The notes under the pieces were generated by a model. That model was not told where the DNA came from, ran no database searches, and saw nothing but the letters and a program-made list of their open reading frames with translations. Source: Saccharopolyspora oryzae (GTDB lineage: Bacteria > Actinomycetota > Actinomycetes > Mycobacteriales > Pseudonocardiaceae). From it: a stretch of DNA of 64,000 bases. Made by a program: the position numbers and the translations under genes. Numbering within the stretch: position 1 is the stretch's first letter; every line of letters starts with the position of its first letter. The stretch is from positions 62,001 to 126,000 of the forward strand of contig NZ_JAQGLA010000003.1 of assembly GCF_027853915.1 (NCBI RefSeq). The letters are read 5' to 3'. Positions 45,820-56,110 of the stretch are shown here, piece after piece.

Positions 45820-47532
45820 ATGCCGCGGCGCAGCGCGAGTTGGTTCGGAGCGCACGGGAGGGCCGGGATGACCGCCCGGTCCTGGGTGAAGAACCAGGGC
45901 TACAGCGAGGAGGTCTTCGACGGGCGTCCGGTGATCGGCATCGGGACCACCTGGTCGGAGCTCGCGCCCTGCAACGCCCACCAGCAGCGGATCGCCGAGG
46001 CGGTCAAGCGCGGGGTGTGGCAGGCCGGCGGGTTCCCGCTGGAGTTCCCCAACATGGCGTTGGGGGAGACGTTGATGCGGCCGACCACGATGCTCTACCG
46101 GAACCTGCTGGCGATGCAGGCCGAGGAGACCATCCGCGCCAACCCGCTGGACGGCGTGGTGCTGCTGTCCGGCTGCGACAAGACCACGCCGGGTCTGCTG
46201 ATGGCCGCGTCCAGCGTCGACCTGCCGACCGCGATGCTCACCGGCGGCCCGATGCTCAACGGCAAGTACCGGGGCACCGACATCGGCTCGGGAACCGCGG
46301 TGTGGCAGGCGGAAGCCGACCTGGTGGCGGGGCGGATCACGCAGGACGAGTGCTACTTCATCGAGGGCTGCATGTCCCGCTCGAACGGGCACTGCATGAC
46401 CATGGGCACCGCCTCCACGATGGCGTGCATCGTGGAAGCCCTGGGCATGCAGCTGCCGTACGCGGCGTCCTGGCCCGCGGTCGACGCCCGCCGCTACGCC
46501 GCCGCGCAGCAGACCGGCCAGCGCATCGTCGAGATGGTCGAGGAAGACCTCAAACCGTCCGATGTGCTCACCCGCGACGCGTTCCGCAACGCCATCCGCG
46601 CCAACGCGGCCATCGGCGGGTCGACCAACGCCGTCGTGCACCTGATCGCGATCGCCAAGCGGGTCGGCGTGGAGCTGACCGTCGACGACTTCGACACCGA
46701 CACCCGCGACGTGCCGACGCTGGTGAACCTGCAGCCCAGCGGCAAGTTCCTGATGGAGGACTTCTGCTACGCGGGCGGGTTGCCCGCGGTCCTGAAGGAG
46801 CTCGGCGACCTCGTGGAGCGGTCGGCGATCACGGTCAACGGCCGGTCGATGGGCGAGAACATCGCAGACGCGGAGGTGCACAACCGCGAGGTGATCACCC
46901 CGTTCGACGAGCCGTTCCAAGCCGTCGGCACCGGGACCGCCGTCCTGCGCGGCTCGCTGGCGCCTGGCGGTGCGGTGATCAAGCAGTCCGCGGCGTCGGC
47001 CCGGCTGCTGAAGCACTGCGGCCCGGCGATGGTGTTCGAGGACGTCGACGAGTACTACGCGGTGTGCAAGGACGACGACCTGGACGTCGACGAGAACACG
47101 GTGCTGGTCGTCCGGAACGCGGGCCCGAAGGGCTACCCCGGCATGCCGGAGGTGGCGAACGTGCCGGTGCCGAAGAAGCTCCAGGACCGCGGTTTCGACG
47201 ACATCGTGCGCATCTCCGACGGCCGGATGAGCGGAACCGCCTACGGCACGGTGATCCTGCACGTCACCCCGGAAGCGGCGGCGGGCGGCCCGCTGGCCTT
47301 CGTCCGAACCGGCGACCTGATCAGCATCGACGTCCCCAACCGCCGCCTCGACCTGGAGATCCCGGACGAGGAGCTGGAGCGCAGGCGAGCGGAGTGGCAG
47401 GAGCCGGACAACCCGCACCCGCGCGGCTACCAGCGCCTGTACCACGACCACGTCCTCCAGGCCTCGGAAGGAGCGGACCTGGACTTCCTGGTCGGCAAGA
47501 CCGGCAGCTACGTCCCCCGCGACGGCCACTGA
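45820..47532 (+). CDS. IlvD/Edd-family sugar-acid dehydratase
   Basis: 570 residues. Dehydratase of the IlvD/Edd family with Fe-S ligand cysteines in VLLSGCDKTTPG and IEGCMSRSNGHC, and the typical NAAIGGSTNAVVHLIAIA and DGRMSGTAYG segments. The sequence is closer to arabinonate/xylonate dehydratases than to the branched-chain amino acid enzyme IlvD. It removes water from a sugar acid to give a 2-keto-3-deoxy acid. Context with the divergent ACS-type transporter supports a sugar-acid role. Exact substrate unknown. Confidence 0.85.
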   Translation: MPRRSASWFGAHGRAGMTARSWVKNQGYSEEVFDGRPVIGIGTTWSELAPCNAHQQRIAEAVKRGVWQAGGFPLEFPNMALGETLMRPTTMLYRNLLAMQAEETIRANPLDGVVLLSGCDKTTPGLLMAASSVDLPTAMLTGGPMLNGKYRGTDIGSGTAVWQAEADLVAGRITQDECYFIEGCMSRSNGHCMTMGTASTMACIVEALGMQLPYAASWPAVDARRYAAAQQTGQRIVEMVEEDLKPSDVLTRDAFRNAIRANAAIGGSTNAVVHLIAIAKRVGVELTVDDFDTDTRDVPTLVNLQPSGKFLMEDFCYAGGLPAVLKELGDLVERSAITVNGRSMGENIADAEVHNREVITPFDEPFQAVGTGTAVLRGSLAPGGAVIKQSAASARLLKHCGPAMVFEDVDEYYAVCKDDDLDVDENTVLVVRNAGPKGYPGMPEVANVPVPKKLQDRGFDDIVRISDGRMSGTAYGTVILHVTPEAAAGGPLAFVRTGDLISIDVPNRRLDLEIPDEELERRRAEWQEPDNPHPRGYQRLYHDHVLQASEGADLDFLVGKTGSYVPRDGH

Positions 47533-47541
47533 GACGCGGGT

Positions 47542-47568
47542 GGGAGTCCCCGGGAGCCGGGGACTCCC
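47542..47568. terminator. 12-bp hairpin, bidirectional terminator
   Basis: GGGAGTCCCCGG (47542-47553) and CCGGGGACTCCC (47557-47568) with a GAG loop, 9 bp after the dehydratase stop and facing the 3' end of the secreted hydrolase gene. Confidence 0.8.
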
Positions 47569-47598
47569 CATCTGTCCGATGTGGACTTTTAGCGCACG

Positions 47599-48090
47599 TC
47601 AGCCGCGGCCTGGGACCTGGGGGTCGCTCCAGCCGAGGTAGTTGTCGTAGTAGGAGACGTCGTCGCCGTGGCCGATCGCGCCTCCGACGCTGGTGGCGTA
47701 GAAACCGCCGTTGCCGTCGGCGATGCCGACGTGGCCGTACTGGCTGATGTTCCAGTAGACGAACGCGCCCTTGGGAGGTGTGGAGCCGTCGGTGTGGGCC
47801 TTGCCGGCGTTGACGGCGCCGTTCCAGTGGTCGATGGCGGACGGCCAGACGCCGGTCGTGCCGTAGGAGTTCTCGGCGGCCATCTCGCAGTAGCCCTCGA
47901 GGGAGCTGTCGCCGATGCGGGCCTTGTACCAATCGATGGCGCCCTGCGCGGTGCCGTCGCCGGGTGAGGCGACCTGAACGGCCTGCGGAGCGGGCTCGGC
48001 GAGCACGGCCGGGCTGGCGAGCGGGGCGAGGGCCAGTGCCGCACCAACACCGCAGGCGCCGGCTAATCGCGCAATACGTCGAATCTTCAC
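47599..48090 (-). CDS. Secreted CHAP/NlpC-like cell-wall hydrolase
   Basis: 163 residues from a GTG at 48090 with GGGAGG upstream. The signal peptide spans about 1-31 (cut after VLA). The mature domain carries a Cys in LEGYCEMAAENSYG and a His in ISQYGHVGIADGNGGFYA, the Cys-His arrangement of CHAP and NlpC/P60 papain-like hydrolases that cut peptidoglycan peptides. It sits between wall-synthesis genes but is not essential to the cluster's order elsewhere. The 280 bp upstream (48091-48370) show no gene. Confidence 0.75.
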   Translation of the reverse strand: MKIRRIARLAGACGVGAALALAPLASPAVLAEPAPQAVQVASPGDGTAQGAIDWYKARIGDSSLEGYCEMAAENSYGTTGVWPSAIDHWNGAVNAGKAHTDGSTPPKGAFVYWNISQYGHVGIADGNGGFYATSVGGAIGHGDDVSYYDNYLGWSDPQVPGRG

Positions 48091-48370
48091 GAGAACCTCC
48101 CGAAAGTTGTTGATAGGCAACATTCAGGAGCCACACGCTAGCGATCACCCCGGCCGAACACCAGCAAGATGCCCTGAACAGCCGATTAACACCACAAACC
48201 GGTCAGTTCGGGGCACCCCCGCCTGGTCGACTCCCATTCCCGTCTTTCCCAGTCGGCTTCGGTGTCGGGGAATCCGTTGTCGGGCATTCCGGGGCGGGAG
48301 AGGGCGAATTTCAAGATCGTGCCGCAATCTCCGGCGGGATCTCTGCGGTGTCGATGAAAATCCCGTCGGG

Positions 48371-48730
48371 TCAGTTCTCGTTCCGTTGTTCGCGGGATTC
48401 CCCTGGCTGAATCAATTCCTTCTCGTGGCCGTAGGTCACGCGGACGTCGGGGCCCAGTTCGGCCGCCAGTTCGCGTGCCAATTCCTTTCCGCGTTCAACC
48501 CATCGGTTCTCGGCTTCTTCGCTGGGGAATGCGGCTGATGCCGGGTCGTTCGGGTCCCAGATGGCTTGGAACTCCTCGTCCCATTCATCCAGCTCGCGGA
48601 GGAGGGAGTCGGATACTCCGCAGTCCTTCGACAGCGCGGAATACGGGGGATTGTCCCGTACCGCGTCGTCCGATGTGATCGTCCAGCACGGGTAGGCCCG
48701 CCATTCGGGGGCCACGTGGACTTCCAGCAA
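48371..48730 (-). CDS. Hypothetical acidic cytoplasmic protein
   Basis: About 119 residues if translation begins at the TTG at 48730 (LLEVHVAPEWRAYPCWTI); upstream the frame stays open, but the content is not protein-like and would run under murE. It is rich in Glu, Asp and Trp, has a helical middle (LLRELDEWDEEFQAIW), and ends in ESREQRNEN. No family recognised. It resembles small single-domain proteins found scattered next to variable regions. Start uncertain. Confidence 0.5.
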   Translation of the reverse strand: MLEVHVAPEWRAYPCWTITSDDAVRDNPPYSALSKDCGVSDSLLRELDEWDEEFQAIWDPNDPASAAFPSEEAENRWVERGKELARELAAELGPDVRVTYGHEKELIQPGESREQRNEN

Positions 48731-48998
48731 ATCCGACTTCGGGTTGACCGCTTTTCCGGACGTCCGGTCTTCGGCGTTGTCGTTCGTGCCTGGTTCCCCT
48801 CGAATCGCCTCGAGGTGGCGCTGATGCTCTGGTGCAGGTGCCTCCGGGAAAGCGGCGGCCGGTGCCGTTCTACTCGTCCTGCGATCGGCCCAGTGGCGAA
48901 CCGGGTGAGGTTGGTCCTTTCGGTTCAGCCGGGGTGGGGTGGGTGGTGGGGCGACCATGGGGATGCGGGCTCGGGGGGTACCGGTAGCCTGTCGCGAC

Positions 48999-50603
48999 GT
49001 GCCTTCCGCGGTTGCCACAGCTCCGCCGCGCCCTTCCCACGTGGAGCCGGTGGAGATCGAGAAACTCGCCGATCACATCGGTGCGCGCGTGCTTCGCGCC
49101 CCTGGTCGGTCCACTGCCCACGTGCCGGTGTCCGGGGCGACGCTGCGTGCTCAGCACGTTCGTCCCGGTGACCTGTTCGCCGCCTTGCCCGGTACTCGCG
49201 TGCACGGTGCGGACTTCGCCCAGGGCGCGCTGGAATCCGGTGCTGTGGCGGTGCTCACCGACCAGGCCGGCGTCGACCGGGCCGAGCTCGCCGAGCACCC
49301 GGCCGTCGTCGACGGCAGCGTGGCCGTGCTGGTGCACGACGATCCGCGCGGTGTGCTCGGGACCGCTTCGGCGCTGATCTACGGCGATCCGTCGAGCCGG
49401 CTGAAGATCCTCGGGGTGACCGGCACCTCGGGCAAGACCACCACCTCCTACCTGCTGGAGTCCGCGCTGCAGGCCGCCGGGTTCTGCACCGGGCTGGTCG
49501 GCACCGTGGAGACCCGCATCGCCGGGGAACGCCTGGACAGCGCGTTCACCACCCCGGAAGCTCCCGACCTGCAGGCGCTGCTCGCGGTCATGGTCGAGCA
49601 CGGGGTCACGTTCGTGCCGATGGAGGTCTCCAGCCACGCGCTGGCCATGGGCCGGGTGTCCGGCACCCGCTTCGCCGTCGGGGCGTTCACCAACCTCTCC
49701 CAGGACCACCTGGACTTCCACCGCGACATGGAGGACTACTTCCAGGCCAAGGCGCTGCTGTTCGACGGCCGCGCCGAGCACGAGGTGGTCTGCGTCGACA
49801 GCGACTGGGGCCGCCGCCTGGTCAAGGACAGCACCATCACAGTGTCCATCGAGGGCAGCGCGAGCTGGTCGGCCACCGACGTGCAGGCCTTCGCCACCGG
49901 CGAGCAGACCTTCACCGCGCACGGACCCGACGAGCTCAAGCTGCACATCCGGCTGCGGCTGCCCGGTCCGTTCAACGTCGCCAACGCGCTGCTGGCCATC
50001 GGTGCGCTGCACGCGGCGGGCGTGCCGACCTGGGCGATCGAGCGCGGGCTGGCCGAGGTCGACGTGCCCGGCCGGATGGAGCGGGTCGCGCTCGGGCAGG
50101 ACTTCACCGCCGTCGTGGACTACTCGCACAAGCCCGGCGCCGTGTCCGCGGTGCTCGACGCGGCGCGCGCGCAGGTCGACGGCAACGTGATCGTCGTGCT
50201 GGGCTGCGGCGGCGACCGGGACGTGGCGAAGCGGCCGCTGATGGGCGAGGCCGCCGCGCGCCGGTCCGAGCTCCTGATCGTCACCGACGACAACCCGCGC
50301 AGCGAGGACCCGGCCGAGATCCGGGCCGCCATGCTGGCCGGTGCCGAGGAGGTGCCCGCCGGCGAACGCGGCGAGGTCCTCGAGATCGGCGACCGGCGCG
50401 CCGCCATCGCCGCCGCGGTCGAGCGGGCCGCGCCCGGGGACATCGTCGTCGTCGCAGGCAAAGGCCACGAAACCGGGCAGGAGGTGGCGGGGGTCGTGCA
50501 CCCGTTCTCCGACCGGGAGGAACTGGCCGCCGCGCTCCGCCATAGGCTTGGGGGCCCAGAAGGGACCGATGTTCGTCGGGGGCAGGTCCACGAGGAGGCG
50601 TAG
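48999..50603 (+). CDS. murE: UDP-MurNAc-tripeptide synthetase MurE (meso-DAP type)
   Basis: 534 residues with GTG 48999; ATG 48957 or GTG 48939 would add residues. MurE adds meso-diaminopimelate to UDP-MurNAc-dipeptide. Nucleotide motif GVTGTSGKTTT, and the DNPR motif (TDDNPRSEDP) that marks DAP rather than lysine as the substrate. It opens the second dcw sub-block. murF follows after 69 bp. There is no strong ribosome site, so the start is the least certain point. Confidence 0.92.
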   Translation: MPSAVATAPPRPSHVEPVEIEKLADHIGARVLRAPGRSTAHVPVSGATLRAQHVRPGDLFAALPGTRVHGADFAQGALESGAVAVLTDQAGVDRAELAEHPAVVDGSVAVLVHDDPRGVLGTASALIYGDPSSRLKILGVTGTSGKTTTSYLLESALQAAGFCTGLVGTVETRIAGERLDSAFTTPEAPDLQALLAVMVEHGVTFVPMEVSSHALAMGRVSGTRFAVGAFTNLSQDHLDFHRDMEDYFQAKALLFDGRAEHEVVCVDSDWGRRLVKDSTITVSIEGSASWSATDVQAFATGEQTFTAHGPDELKLHIRLRLPGPFNVANALLAIGALHAAGVPTWAIERGLAEVDVPGRMERVALGQDFTAVVDYSHKPGAVSAVLDAARAQVDGNVIVVLGCGGDRDVAKRPLMGEAAARRSELLIVTDDNPRSEDPAEIRAAMLAGAEEVPAGERGEVLEIGDRRAAIAAAVERAAPGDIVVVAGKGHETGQEVAGVVHPFSDREELAAALRHRLGGPEGTDVRRGQVHEEA

Positions 50604-50672
50604 CGGGCGCGGAGTCGCGTTCGCGCAAGCCGACCGGGTGCGGGTGAGCCCGCAAGACGGAGTGGAGGCAAG

Positions 50673-52145
50673 TTGATCCGGCTCAGCCTCGCTGACATCG
50701 CGCGTGCGGTGGGTGGCGGGCTTCATCGTGCGGAAGGTTCGGAGACCGTCACCGCGGGCGTCGAGTTCGACTCCCGCAAGGTCGAGACCGGCGGGCTGTT
50801 CGTGGCCGTGCCGGGCGAACGGGTCGACGGGCACGACTTCGCCGCGCAGGCCGTCGCCGACGGTGCGGTGGGTGTGCTCGCCGCGCGCGAGGTCGACGCG
50901 CCGGCGGTCGTGGTGCCGCCGATCCCCGACTCGGACCGCTCCGGCGCGCTGGCGCTCGCCGGGGACGAGGACGGCTCCGGTGCCGCGGTGCTGACCGGCC
51001 TGGCGAAGCTGGCCAGGTACGTGGTCGACCGCCTGCCGCAGCTCACCGTGGTCGGCGTGACCGGCTCGTCCGGCAAGACGTCGACGAAGGACTTGATCGC
51101 GCAGCTGCTGGCACCGATGGGGCCGACGGTCGCGCCACCCGGCTCGTTCAACAACGAGCTCGGGCACCCGTGGACCGTGCTGCGCGCCGACGAGAACACC
51201 AAGCACCTGGTGCTGGAGCTCTCCGCGCGCGGCGTCGGGCACATCGCGAACCTGTGCGAGGTCGCGCCGCCGCGCATCGGCGTGGTGCTCAACGTCGGGC
51301 ACTCGCACGTCGGCGAGTTCGGCTCGCAGGAGGCGATCGCGCAGGCCAAGGGCGAGCTGCCGGAGGCGCTGCCCGCGGACGGCGTCGCAGTGCTCAACGG
51401 CGACGACCCGCTGGTCGCGGCGATGGCCGAGCGGACCAAGGCGCGCGTGGTGCTGGTCGGGGAGCGTCCCGACGCGCACGTGCGGGCCGAGGACATCGCG
51501 GTCGACGAGCTGGCGCGGCCGACGTTCACGCTGGTCACCGCCGAGGGCTCGGCGCGGGTGACGTTGCCGCTGTTCGGCGAGCACCACGTCGGCAACGCGC
51601 TGGCCGCCGCCGCGGTCGCGCTGGAGCTCGGCGCGAGCCTCGAAGAGGTCGCCGCGCGGTTGGGCTCGGTGCGGCGGATGTCGGCGCGGCGCATGGAGGT
51701 CAGCAAGACCTCGGACGACGTCACGGTCGTCAACGACGCGTACAACGCGAACCCGGAGTCGATGCGCGCCGCGCTGAAGACGCTGGCCGCGATGACCCGC
51801 GGCCGTCCCGGCCGGGCCTGGGCGGTGCTCGGGCCGATGGGCGAGCTCGGCGAGGCCGAGACCGAAGCGCACGACGAGATCGGACAGCTGGTCGTCCGGC
51901 TGAACATCGACCGGCTGGTGGTGGTCGGCGAACAGGCCCAGGTGATGCACCAGTCGGCATCGCTGGAGGGGTCGTGGGGAGAGGAGTCGGTTCTGGTGCC
52001 GGACGTCGATGCGGCTGTCGCGCTGCTGCGCGCCGAGCTGCGTCCCGGTGACGTTGTCCTGACCAAGGCGTCGAACGCCGCCGGGTTGTGGCGGGTCGCG
52101 GAGGCCTTGCTGGCTGCTGGTGGGACGGAGGGGCAGGCGACGTGA
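50673..52145 (+). CDS. murF: UDP-MurNAc-tripeptide--D-Ala-D-Ala ligase MurF
   Basis: 490 residues from a TTG at 50673 with GGAGG 4 bp upstream. It attaches D-Ala-D-Ala to finish the UDP-MurNAc-pentapeptide. Mur-ligase motifs: [32 protein letters not shown] and [17 protein letters not shown]. The TTG start may hold translation down. The stop overlaps the mraY GTG by 3 bases. Confidence 0.95.
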   Translation: MIRLSLADIARAVGGGLHRAEGSETVTAGVEFDSRKVETGGLFVAVPGERVDGHDFAAQAVADGAVGVLAAREVDAPAVVVPPIPDSDRSGALALAGDEDGSGAAVLTGLAKLARYVVDRLPQLTVVGVTGSSGKTSTKDLIAQLLAPMGPTVAPPGSFNNELGHPWTVLRADENTKHLVLELSARGVGHIANLCEVAPPRIGVVLNVGHSHVGEFGSQEAIAQAKGELPEALPADGVAVLNGDDPLVAAMAERTKARVVLVGERPDAHVRAEDIAVDELARPTFTLVTAEGSARVTLPLFGEHHVGNALAAAAVALELGASLEEVAARLGSVRRMSARRMEVSKTSDDVTVVNDAYNANPESMRAALKTLAAMTRGRPGRAWAVLGPMGELGEAETEAHDEIGQLVVRLNIDRLVVVGEQAQVMHQSASLEGSWGEESVLVPDVDAAVALLRAELRPGDVVLTKASNAAGLWRVAEALLAAGGTEGQAT

Positions 52146-53218
52146 AGCCGATCCTGGTGGCGGCCGCGGTCGCCCTCGTTGTCTCGATCCTGTTCACCCC
52201 GTACCTGATCCGGGTCTTCTCCAAGCAGGGCTTCGGCCAGGAGATCCGCGAAGAGGTGCAGAGCCAGCACGCCGCCAAGCGCGGCACCCCGACCATGGGC
52301 GGCGTGGCGATCCTGGTCGCCATGTGGTGCGGCTACCTGGCCACCCACCTGATCATGGGCGACCAGCCCACGGTCACCGGTCTGCTGGTGCTGGGCCTGA
52401 CCACCGCGCTGGGCATCGTCGGGTTCCTGGACGACTTCATCAAGATCCGCAAGCAGCGCAACCTCGGGCTGAACAAGACCGCGAAGCTGGTCGGCCAGCT
52501 GGTGGCCTCGGTGCTGTTCGCGGTGCTGGCCATCCGGTTCCCGAACGAGCACGGCGTGACGCCGGCGTCGACCGAGCTGTCCTTCCTGCGCGACATCTCG
52601 GTGATCTCCTTCGGCGTGATCGGGTTCGTGATCTTCGCCTACGTGGCGATCAGCGGCTGGTCGAACGCGGTGAACTTCACCGACGGCATGGACGGCCTGG
52701 CCGGTGGTACCGCGGCGATGGTGCTGGCGACCTACGTGCTCGTCGCGTTCTGGCAGCTGCGCAACGACTGCTTCGCGCTGTCCGGTCCGGCGCCGGGCTG
52801 CTACACCGTGCGCGACCCGCTGGACATCGCGGTGGTGGCGGCTGCGGCGATGGCGGCCTGCGTCGGCTTCCTGTGGTGGAACGCCGCGCCGGCGAAGATC
52901 TTCATGGGCGACACCGGTTCGCTGGCGCTCGGCGGTCTGCTCGCCGGGCTGTCGATGGCCACCCGCACCGAACTGCTGATGATCATCATCGGTGGCGTGT
53001 TCGTGGTCGAGGCGCTGTCGGTGGTGCTGCAGATCGTGGTGTTCCGGACCACCCGGCGCCGGTTGTTCCGGATGGCCCCGTTCCACCACCACTTCGAGCT
53101 GGCGGGCTGGGCCGAGACCACGGTGATCATCCGCTTCTGGGTGCTGGCCGGGATCAGCTGCATGTTCGGCGTGGGCCTGTTCTACGCGGATTGGCTTTCC
53201 GCCGCCTTGACGCGGTGA
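52142..53218 (+). CDS. mraY: Phospho-MurNAc-pentapeptide transferase MraY
   Basis: 358 residues, about 10 membrane helices. MraY moves phospho-MurNAc-pentapeptide to undecaprenyl phosphate, giving lipid I. Catalytic motifs: GFLDDFIK with the Asp pair, [12 protein letters not shown], and the loop [13 protein letters not shown] 52142 overlaps the murF stop. An 18-bp hairpin follows the stop, inside an otherwise tightly packed operon. Confidence 0.96.
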   Translation: MKPILVAAAVALVVSILFTPYLIRVFSKQGFGQEIREEVQSQHAAKRGTPTMGGVAILVAMWCGYLATHLIMGDQPTVTGLLVLGLTTALGIVGFLDDFIKIRKQRNLGLNKTAKLVGQLVASVLFAVLAIRFPNEHGVTPASTELSFLRDISVISFGVIGFVIFAYVAISGWSNAVNFTDGMDGLAGGTAAMVLATYVLVAFWQLRNDCFALSGPAPGCYTVRDPLDIAVVAAAAMAACVGFLWWNAAPAKIFMGDTGSLALGGLLAGLSMATRTELLMIIIGGVFVVEALSVVLQIVVFRTTRRRLFRMAPFHHHFELAGWAETTVIIRFWVLAGISCMFGVGLFYADWLSAALTR

Positions 53219-53222
53219 CCAC

Positions 53223-53268
53223 CTCGTGAGCGGCGATGGTCGCAAGAGCCACCATCGCCGCTCACGAG
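53223..53268. terminator. 18-bp hairpin between mraY and murD
   Basis: Perfect arms CTCGTGAGCGGCGATGGT (53223-53240) and its reverse complement (53251-53268) with a 10-bp loop. Size and outer GTGAGC/GCTCAC recall the dispersed repeats at 12375 and 17815, but the centre differs. It may dampen transcription of murD to ftsQ. Confidence 0.7.
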
Positions 53269-53296
53269 CGGACTGACGAGATTGGGAGACGACGGC

Positions 53297-54694
53297 GTGG
53301 CAAGCCGGTTCCAGGGATTGCAGGTGCTGGTGGCCGGGGCCGGGGTGTCCGGCCGCTCGGCGGCTGAAGCGCTGCTCGCGGCGGGCGCCGCGGTGACCGT
53401 CACCGACGGTTCGGCCGATCGGCTCGCCGCCCTCGCCTCGTTGCAGTCGCAGGGCGCGGAGCTGGTTCCCGGTCTGTCCGAGCCGCCGACCGGCACGGAC
53501 CTGGTGGTCACCAGCCCCGGCTGGCGGCCGGACGCGCCGCTGCTGGCGGCATCGGCCGCCGCGGGCGTCGAGGTGATGGGCGAGGTCGAGCTGGCCTGGC
53601 GCCTGGACCAGGAGAAGGAGACCCCGGCGACCTGGCTCGCGGTCACCGGCACCAACGGCAAGACCACCACCGTCAGCATGCTGGAGTCGGTGCTGCGCGC
53701 CGCCGGCGTCGACGTGGTGGCCTGCGGGAACGTGGGCCTGCCGGTGGTCGACGCGGTCCGCGCCGGGCACGAGGTGCTGGCCGTGGAGCTGTCCAGCTTC
53801 CAGCTGCACTGGTCGGAGTCGCTCGCGCCGCACGCCGCCGTCGTGCTCAACCTCGCCGCCGATCACCTGGACTGGCACGGCGACCTCGACGCCTACGGCG
53901 CCGCCAAGGCCAAGATCTACGCGGGCAACTCGGTTTCCATCGCCAACGCCGACGACGAGTGGTCGACCCGCCTGGTCGCCGCCGCGACCGGTCGGACGGT
54001 GTCCTTCACGCTCGGCGCCCCGGAGTCGGGGCAGCTCGGCGTCGAGGGCGGCGAACTGGTGGACCGGGCCTTCGGCGACCGCGCGGTGCTCGCGTCGCTC
54101 GCCGACGTGCACCCGGCGGGCCCGCACAACGTCGCCAACGCGCTGGCCGCGGCGTCGCTCGCGCGCGCCTACGGCGTGCAGCCGGAAGCGGTGGCCGACG
54201 GGTTGCGGGCGTTCCAGCCCGGTGCCCACCGGTCGGTCCCGGTGGCCGAAGCCGCCGGAGTGTCCTATGTGGACGATTCGAAGGCGACGAACCCGCACGC
54301 GGCCGACGCGGCGCTGCGGGCGCACCCCGAGGTGGTGTGGATCGCCGGCGGCCTGCTCAAGGGCGCCGACGTGGACGAGCTCGTCGCGGCCAACGCCGAC
54401 CGGCTCGCCGCGGTGGTGCTGATCGGCCGCGATCGCGAGCAGTTCGCCACCGCACTGGCCCGACACGCGCCGGATGTGCCCGTGCGCGAGGTGTCGGCAG
54501 GGGACGATGCGGGAATGCTGCAAGCTGTCCGGCTGGCCCACGAGTTCGCAAGTCCGGGTTCGGTGGTGCTGCTCGCCCCGGCCGCCGCGTCGATGGACAT
54601 GTTCACCGACTACGCCCACCGCGGTCGCGCCTTCGCCGACGCGGTGCGCGAGGTTCTGGCCGACACCCCGACGGCGCCCGCGCACGGCGGGTGA
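53297..54694 (+). CDS. murD: UDP-MurNAc-L-alanine--D-glutamate ligase MurD
   Basis: 465 residues from GTG 53297 (GGGAG 8 bp upstream); a TTG at 53282 is possible. It adds D-glutamate in the second ligation of wall precursor synthesis. ATP motif VTGTNGKTTTVSML, LNLAADHLDWHGD with the Mg-binding residues, and YVDDSKATNPHAADAAL. ftsW begins 6 bp after the stop. Confidence 0.95.
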   Translation: MASRFQGLQVLVAGAGVSGRSAAEALLAAGAAVTVTDGSADRLAALASLQSQGAELVPGLSEPPTGTDLVVTSPGWRPDAPLLAASAAAGVEVMGEVELAWRLDQEKETPATWLAVTGTNGKTTTVSMLESVLRAAGVDVVACGNVGLPVVDAVRAGHEVLAVELSSFQLHWSESLAPHAAVVLNLAADHLDWHGDLDAYGAAKAKIYAGNSVSIANADDEWSTRLVAAATGRTVSFTLGAPESGQLGVEGGELVDRAFGDRAVLASLADVHPAGPHNVANALAAASLARAYGVQPEAVADGLRAFQPGAHRSVPVAEAAGVSYVDDSKATNPHAADAALRAHPEVVWIAGGLLKGADVDELVAANADRLAAVVLIGRDREQFATALARHAPDVPVREVSAGDDAGMLQAVRLAHEFASPGSVVLLAPAAASMDMFTDYAHRGRAFADAVREVLADTPTAPAHGG

Positions 54695-54700
54695 TCTGCC

Positions 54701-56110
54701 GTGCCCACCGCCACCAAGACCGCGCGCAGCGGCCCGAAGCGGACCGGTCTGACCGTCCTGTCCCCGCTGACCGCTTGGCTGACCCGGCCGCTGGCCTCGT
54801 TCCACCTGCTGCTCGCGGTCTTCGGCCTGCTGACGGTCTTCGGCCTGGTGATGGTGCTCTCGGCCTCCAGCGTCGACTCGTTCAACAAGGACGGTTCGTC
54901 CTACAGCGTCTTCAGCAAGCAGGTGATGTACTGCATCGCCGGGCTGGTGCTGTTCTACGCGGCGCTGCGGGTGCCGGTGAAGCTGATGCGCCGCCACAGC
55001 CTGATCCTGCTCACCATCTGCCTCGGACTGCTCGCCCTGGTGCTCACGCCGCTCGGCACCAAGCTCAACGGTGCGCGGAGCTGGTTCGTGGTGGCCGGTG
55101 TGTCGTTCCAGCCGGTGGAGTTCGCCAAGGTCGCCTTCGCGCTGTGGGGCGCGCACGTGCTGGTCACCAAGCGCGGCCTGATGAACCAGTACCGCCACCT
55201 GCTGGTGCCGGTGGTGCCCGCCGCGCTGCTGATGTTCACGCTGGTGATGCTGCAGCCCGACCTCGGTTCGACGATCACGCTGTTCGCGGTGCTGCTGGCG
55301 CTGCTGTGGTTCGCCGGTGCGCCGCTGCGGTTGTTCGTGGTGATGCTGCTCGGCGCGGCGACGGCCGGTGTGGCGCTGTCGATGGTCGCCGACTACCGGA
55401 TGGCGCGGATCACCTCGTTCCTGGACCCGATGGGCGACCCGTCCGGCCAGGGCTACCAGGCCCTGCAGGCGCTCTACGCGCTCGCCGACGGCGGGCTGTT
55501 CGGCCGCGGGCTGGGGCAGGGCTGGTCGAAGTGGCAGTACTTGCCCAACGTGCACAACGACTTCATCTTCGCGGTGATCGGTGAGGAGCTGGGCTTCGTC
55601 GGCTGCGCGATGGTGCTGGTGCTGTTCGGCACCGTCGCCTACGTGGGCATGCGCATCGCGTTCCGCAACACCGACCCGTGGATCCGGCTGGTCGCGGCGA
55701 CGCTGACCACCTTCCTGGTCTGCCAGGCGGTCATCAACATCGGCTACGTGGTCGGCCTGCTGCCCACCACCGGGCTGCCGCTGCCGCTGATCTCCTCCGG
55801 CGGATCCTCGGTGGTCACCAGCATGCTGGTGTTCGGGCTGCTGGCGAACTTCGCCCGGAACGAACCCGAGGCGATCGCCGCGCTACGGTCTTTGGGACCG
55901 GGCCGCGTCGGCAAGCTGCTGCGGCTGCCGACCCCGGCGCCGTACCGGCCGCCGGCCAAGCGGCGCCCGGCACGACCCACCCCACGAAGCCGACCGGGTG
56001 CGAAGGGCTCCGGCACGGCGGCAACACGCCGGGGAGGCGGGGACACCCGCGCGCGCGGCGCGCGCAGCGGCCCCGGATCCCGGGCGCAGACACGAGGAGG
56101 ACACCGTTGA
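54701..56110 (+). CDS. ftsW: Septal SEDS glycosyltransferase FtsW
   Basis: 469 residues from GTG 54701. Ten membrane helices of the SEDS family. Polymerase Asp in [15 protein letters not shown], and the family end segment [16 protein letters not shown]. It polymerises lipid II at the septum with FtsI. The basic C-terminal tail (about 395-469; Arg, Pro, Gly-rich) is long, as in mycobacteria, and may bind partners. The stop overlaps murG by 4 bp. Confidence 0.95.
   Translation: MPTATKTARSGPKRTGLTVLSPLTAWLTRPLASFHLLLAVFGLLTVFGLVMVLSASSVDSFNKDGSSYSVFSKQVMYCIAGLVLFYAALRVPVKLMRRHSLILLTICLGLLALVLTPLGTKLNGARSWFVVAGVSFQPVEFAKVAFALWGAHVLVTKRGLMNQYRHLLVPVVPAALLMFTLVMLQPDLGSTITLFAVLLALLWFAGAPLRLFVVMLLGAATAGVALSMVADYRMARITSFLDPMGDPSGQGYQALQALYALADGGLFGRGLGQGWSKWQYLPNVHNDFIFAVIGEELGFVGCAMVLVLFGTVAYVGMRIAFRNTDPWIRLVAATLTTFLVCQAVINIGYVVGLLPTTGLPLPLISSGGSSVVTSMLVFGLLANFARNEPEAIAALRSLGPGRVGKLLRLPTPAPYRPPAKRRPARPTPRSRPGAKGSGTAATRRGGGDTRARGARSGPGSRAQTRGGHR

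Noticed and set aside
45820-47532. Branched-chain amino acid dehydratase IlvD
   Set aside because: The cysteine context and divergent sugar-acid transporter fit the arabinonate/xylonate-type branch better, and no other ilv gene is near. Not fully excluded.
50723-55555. Very long minus-strand open frame of about 1,600 codons opposite murF, mraY, murD and ftsW
   Set aside because: It mirrors the codon bias of the genes on the other strand. The translation is low-complexity (His, Arg, Gly, Gln-rich), has no domains, and would lie fully under essential genes.
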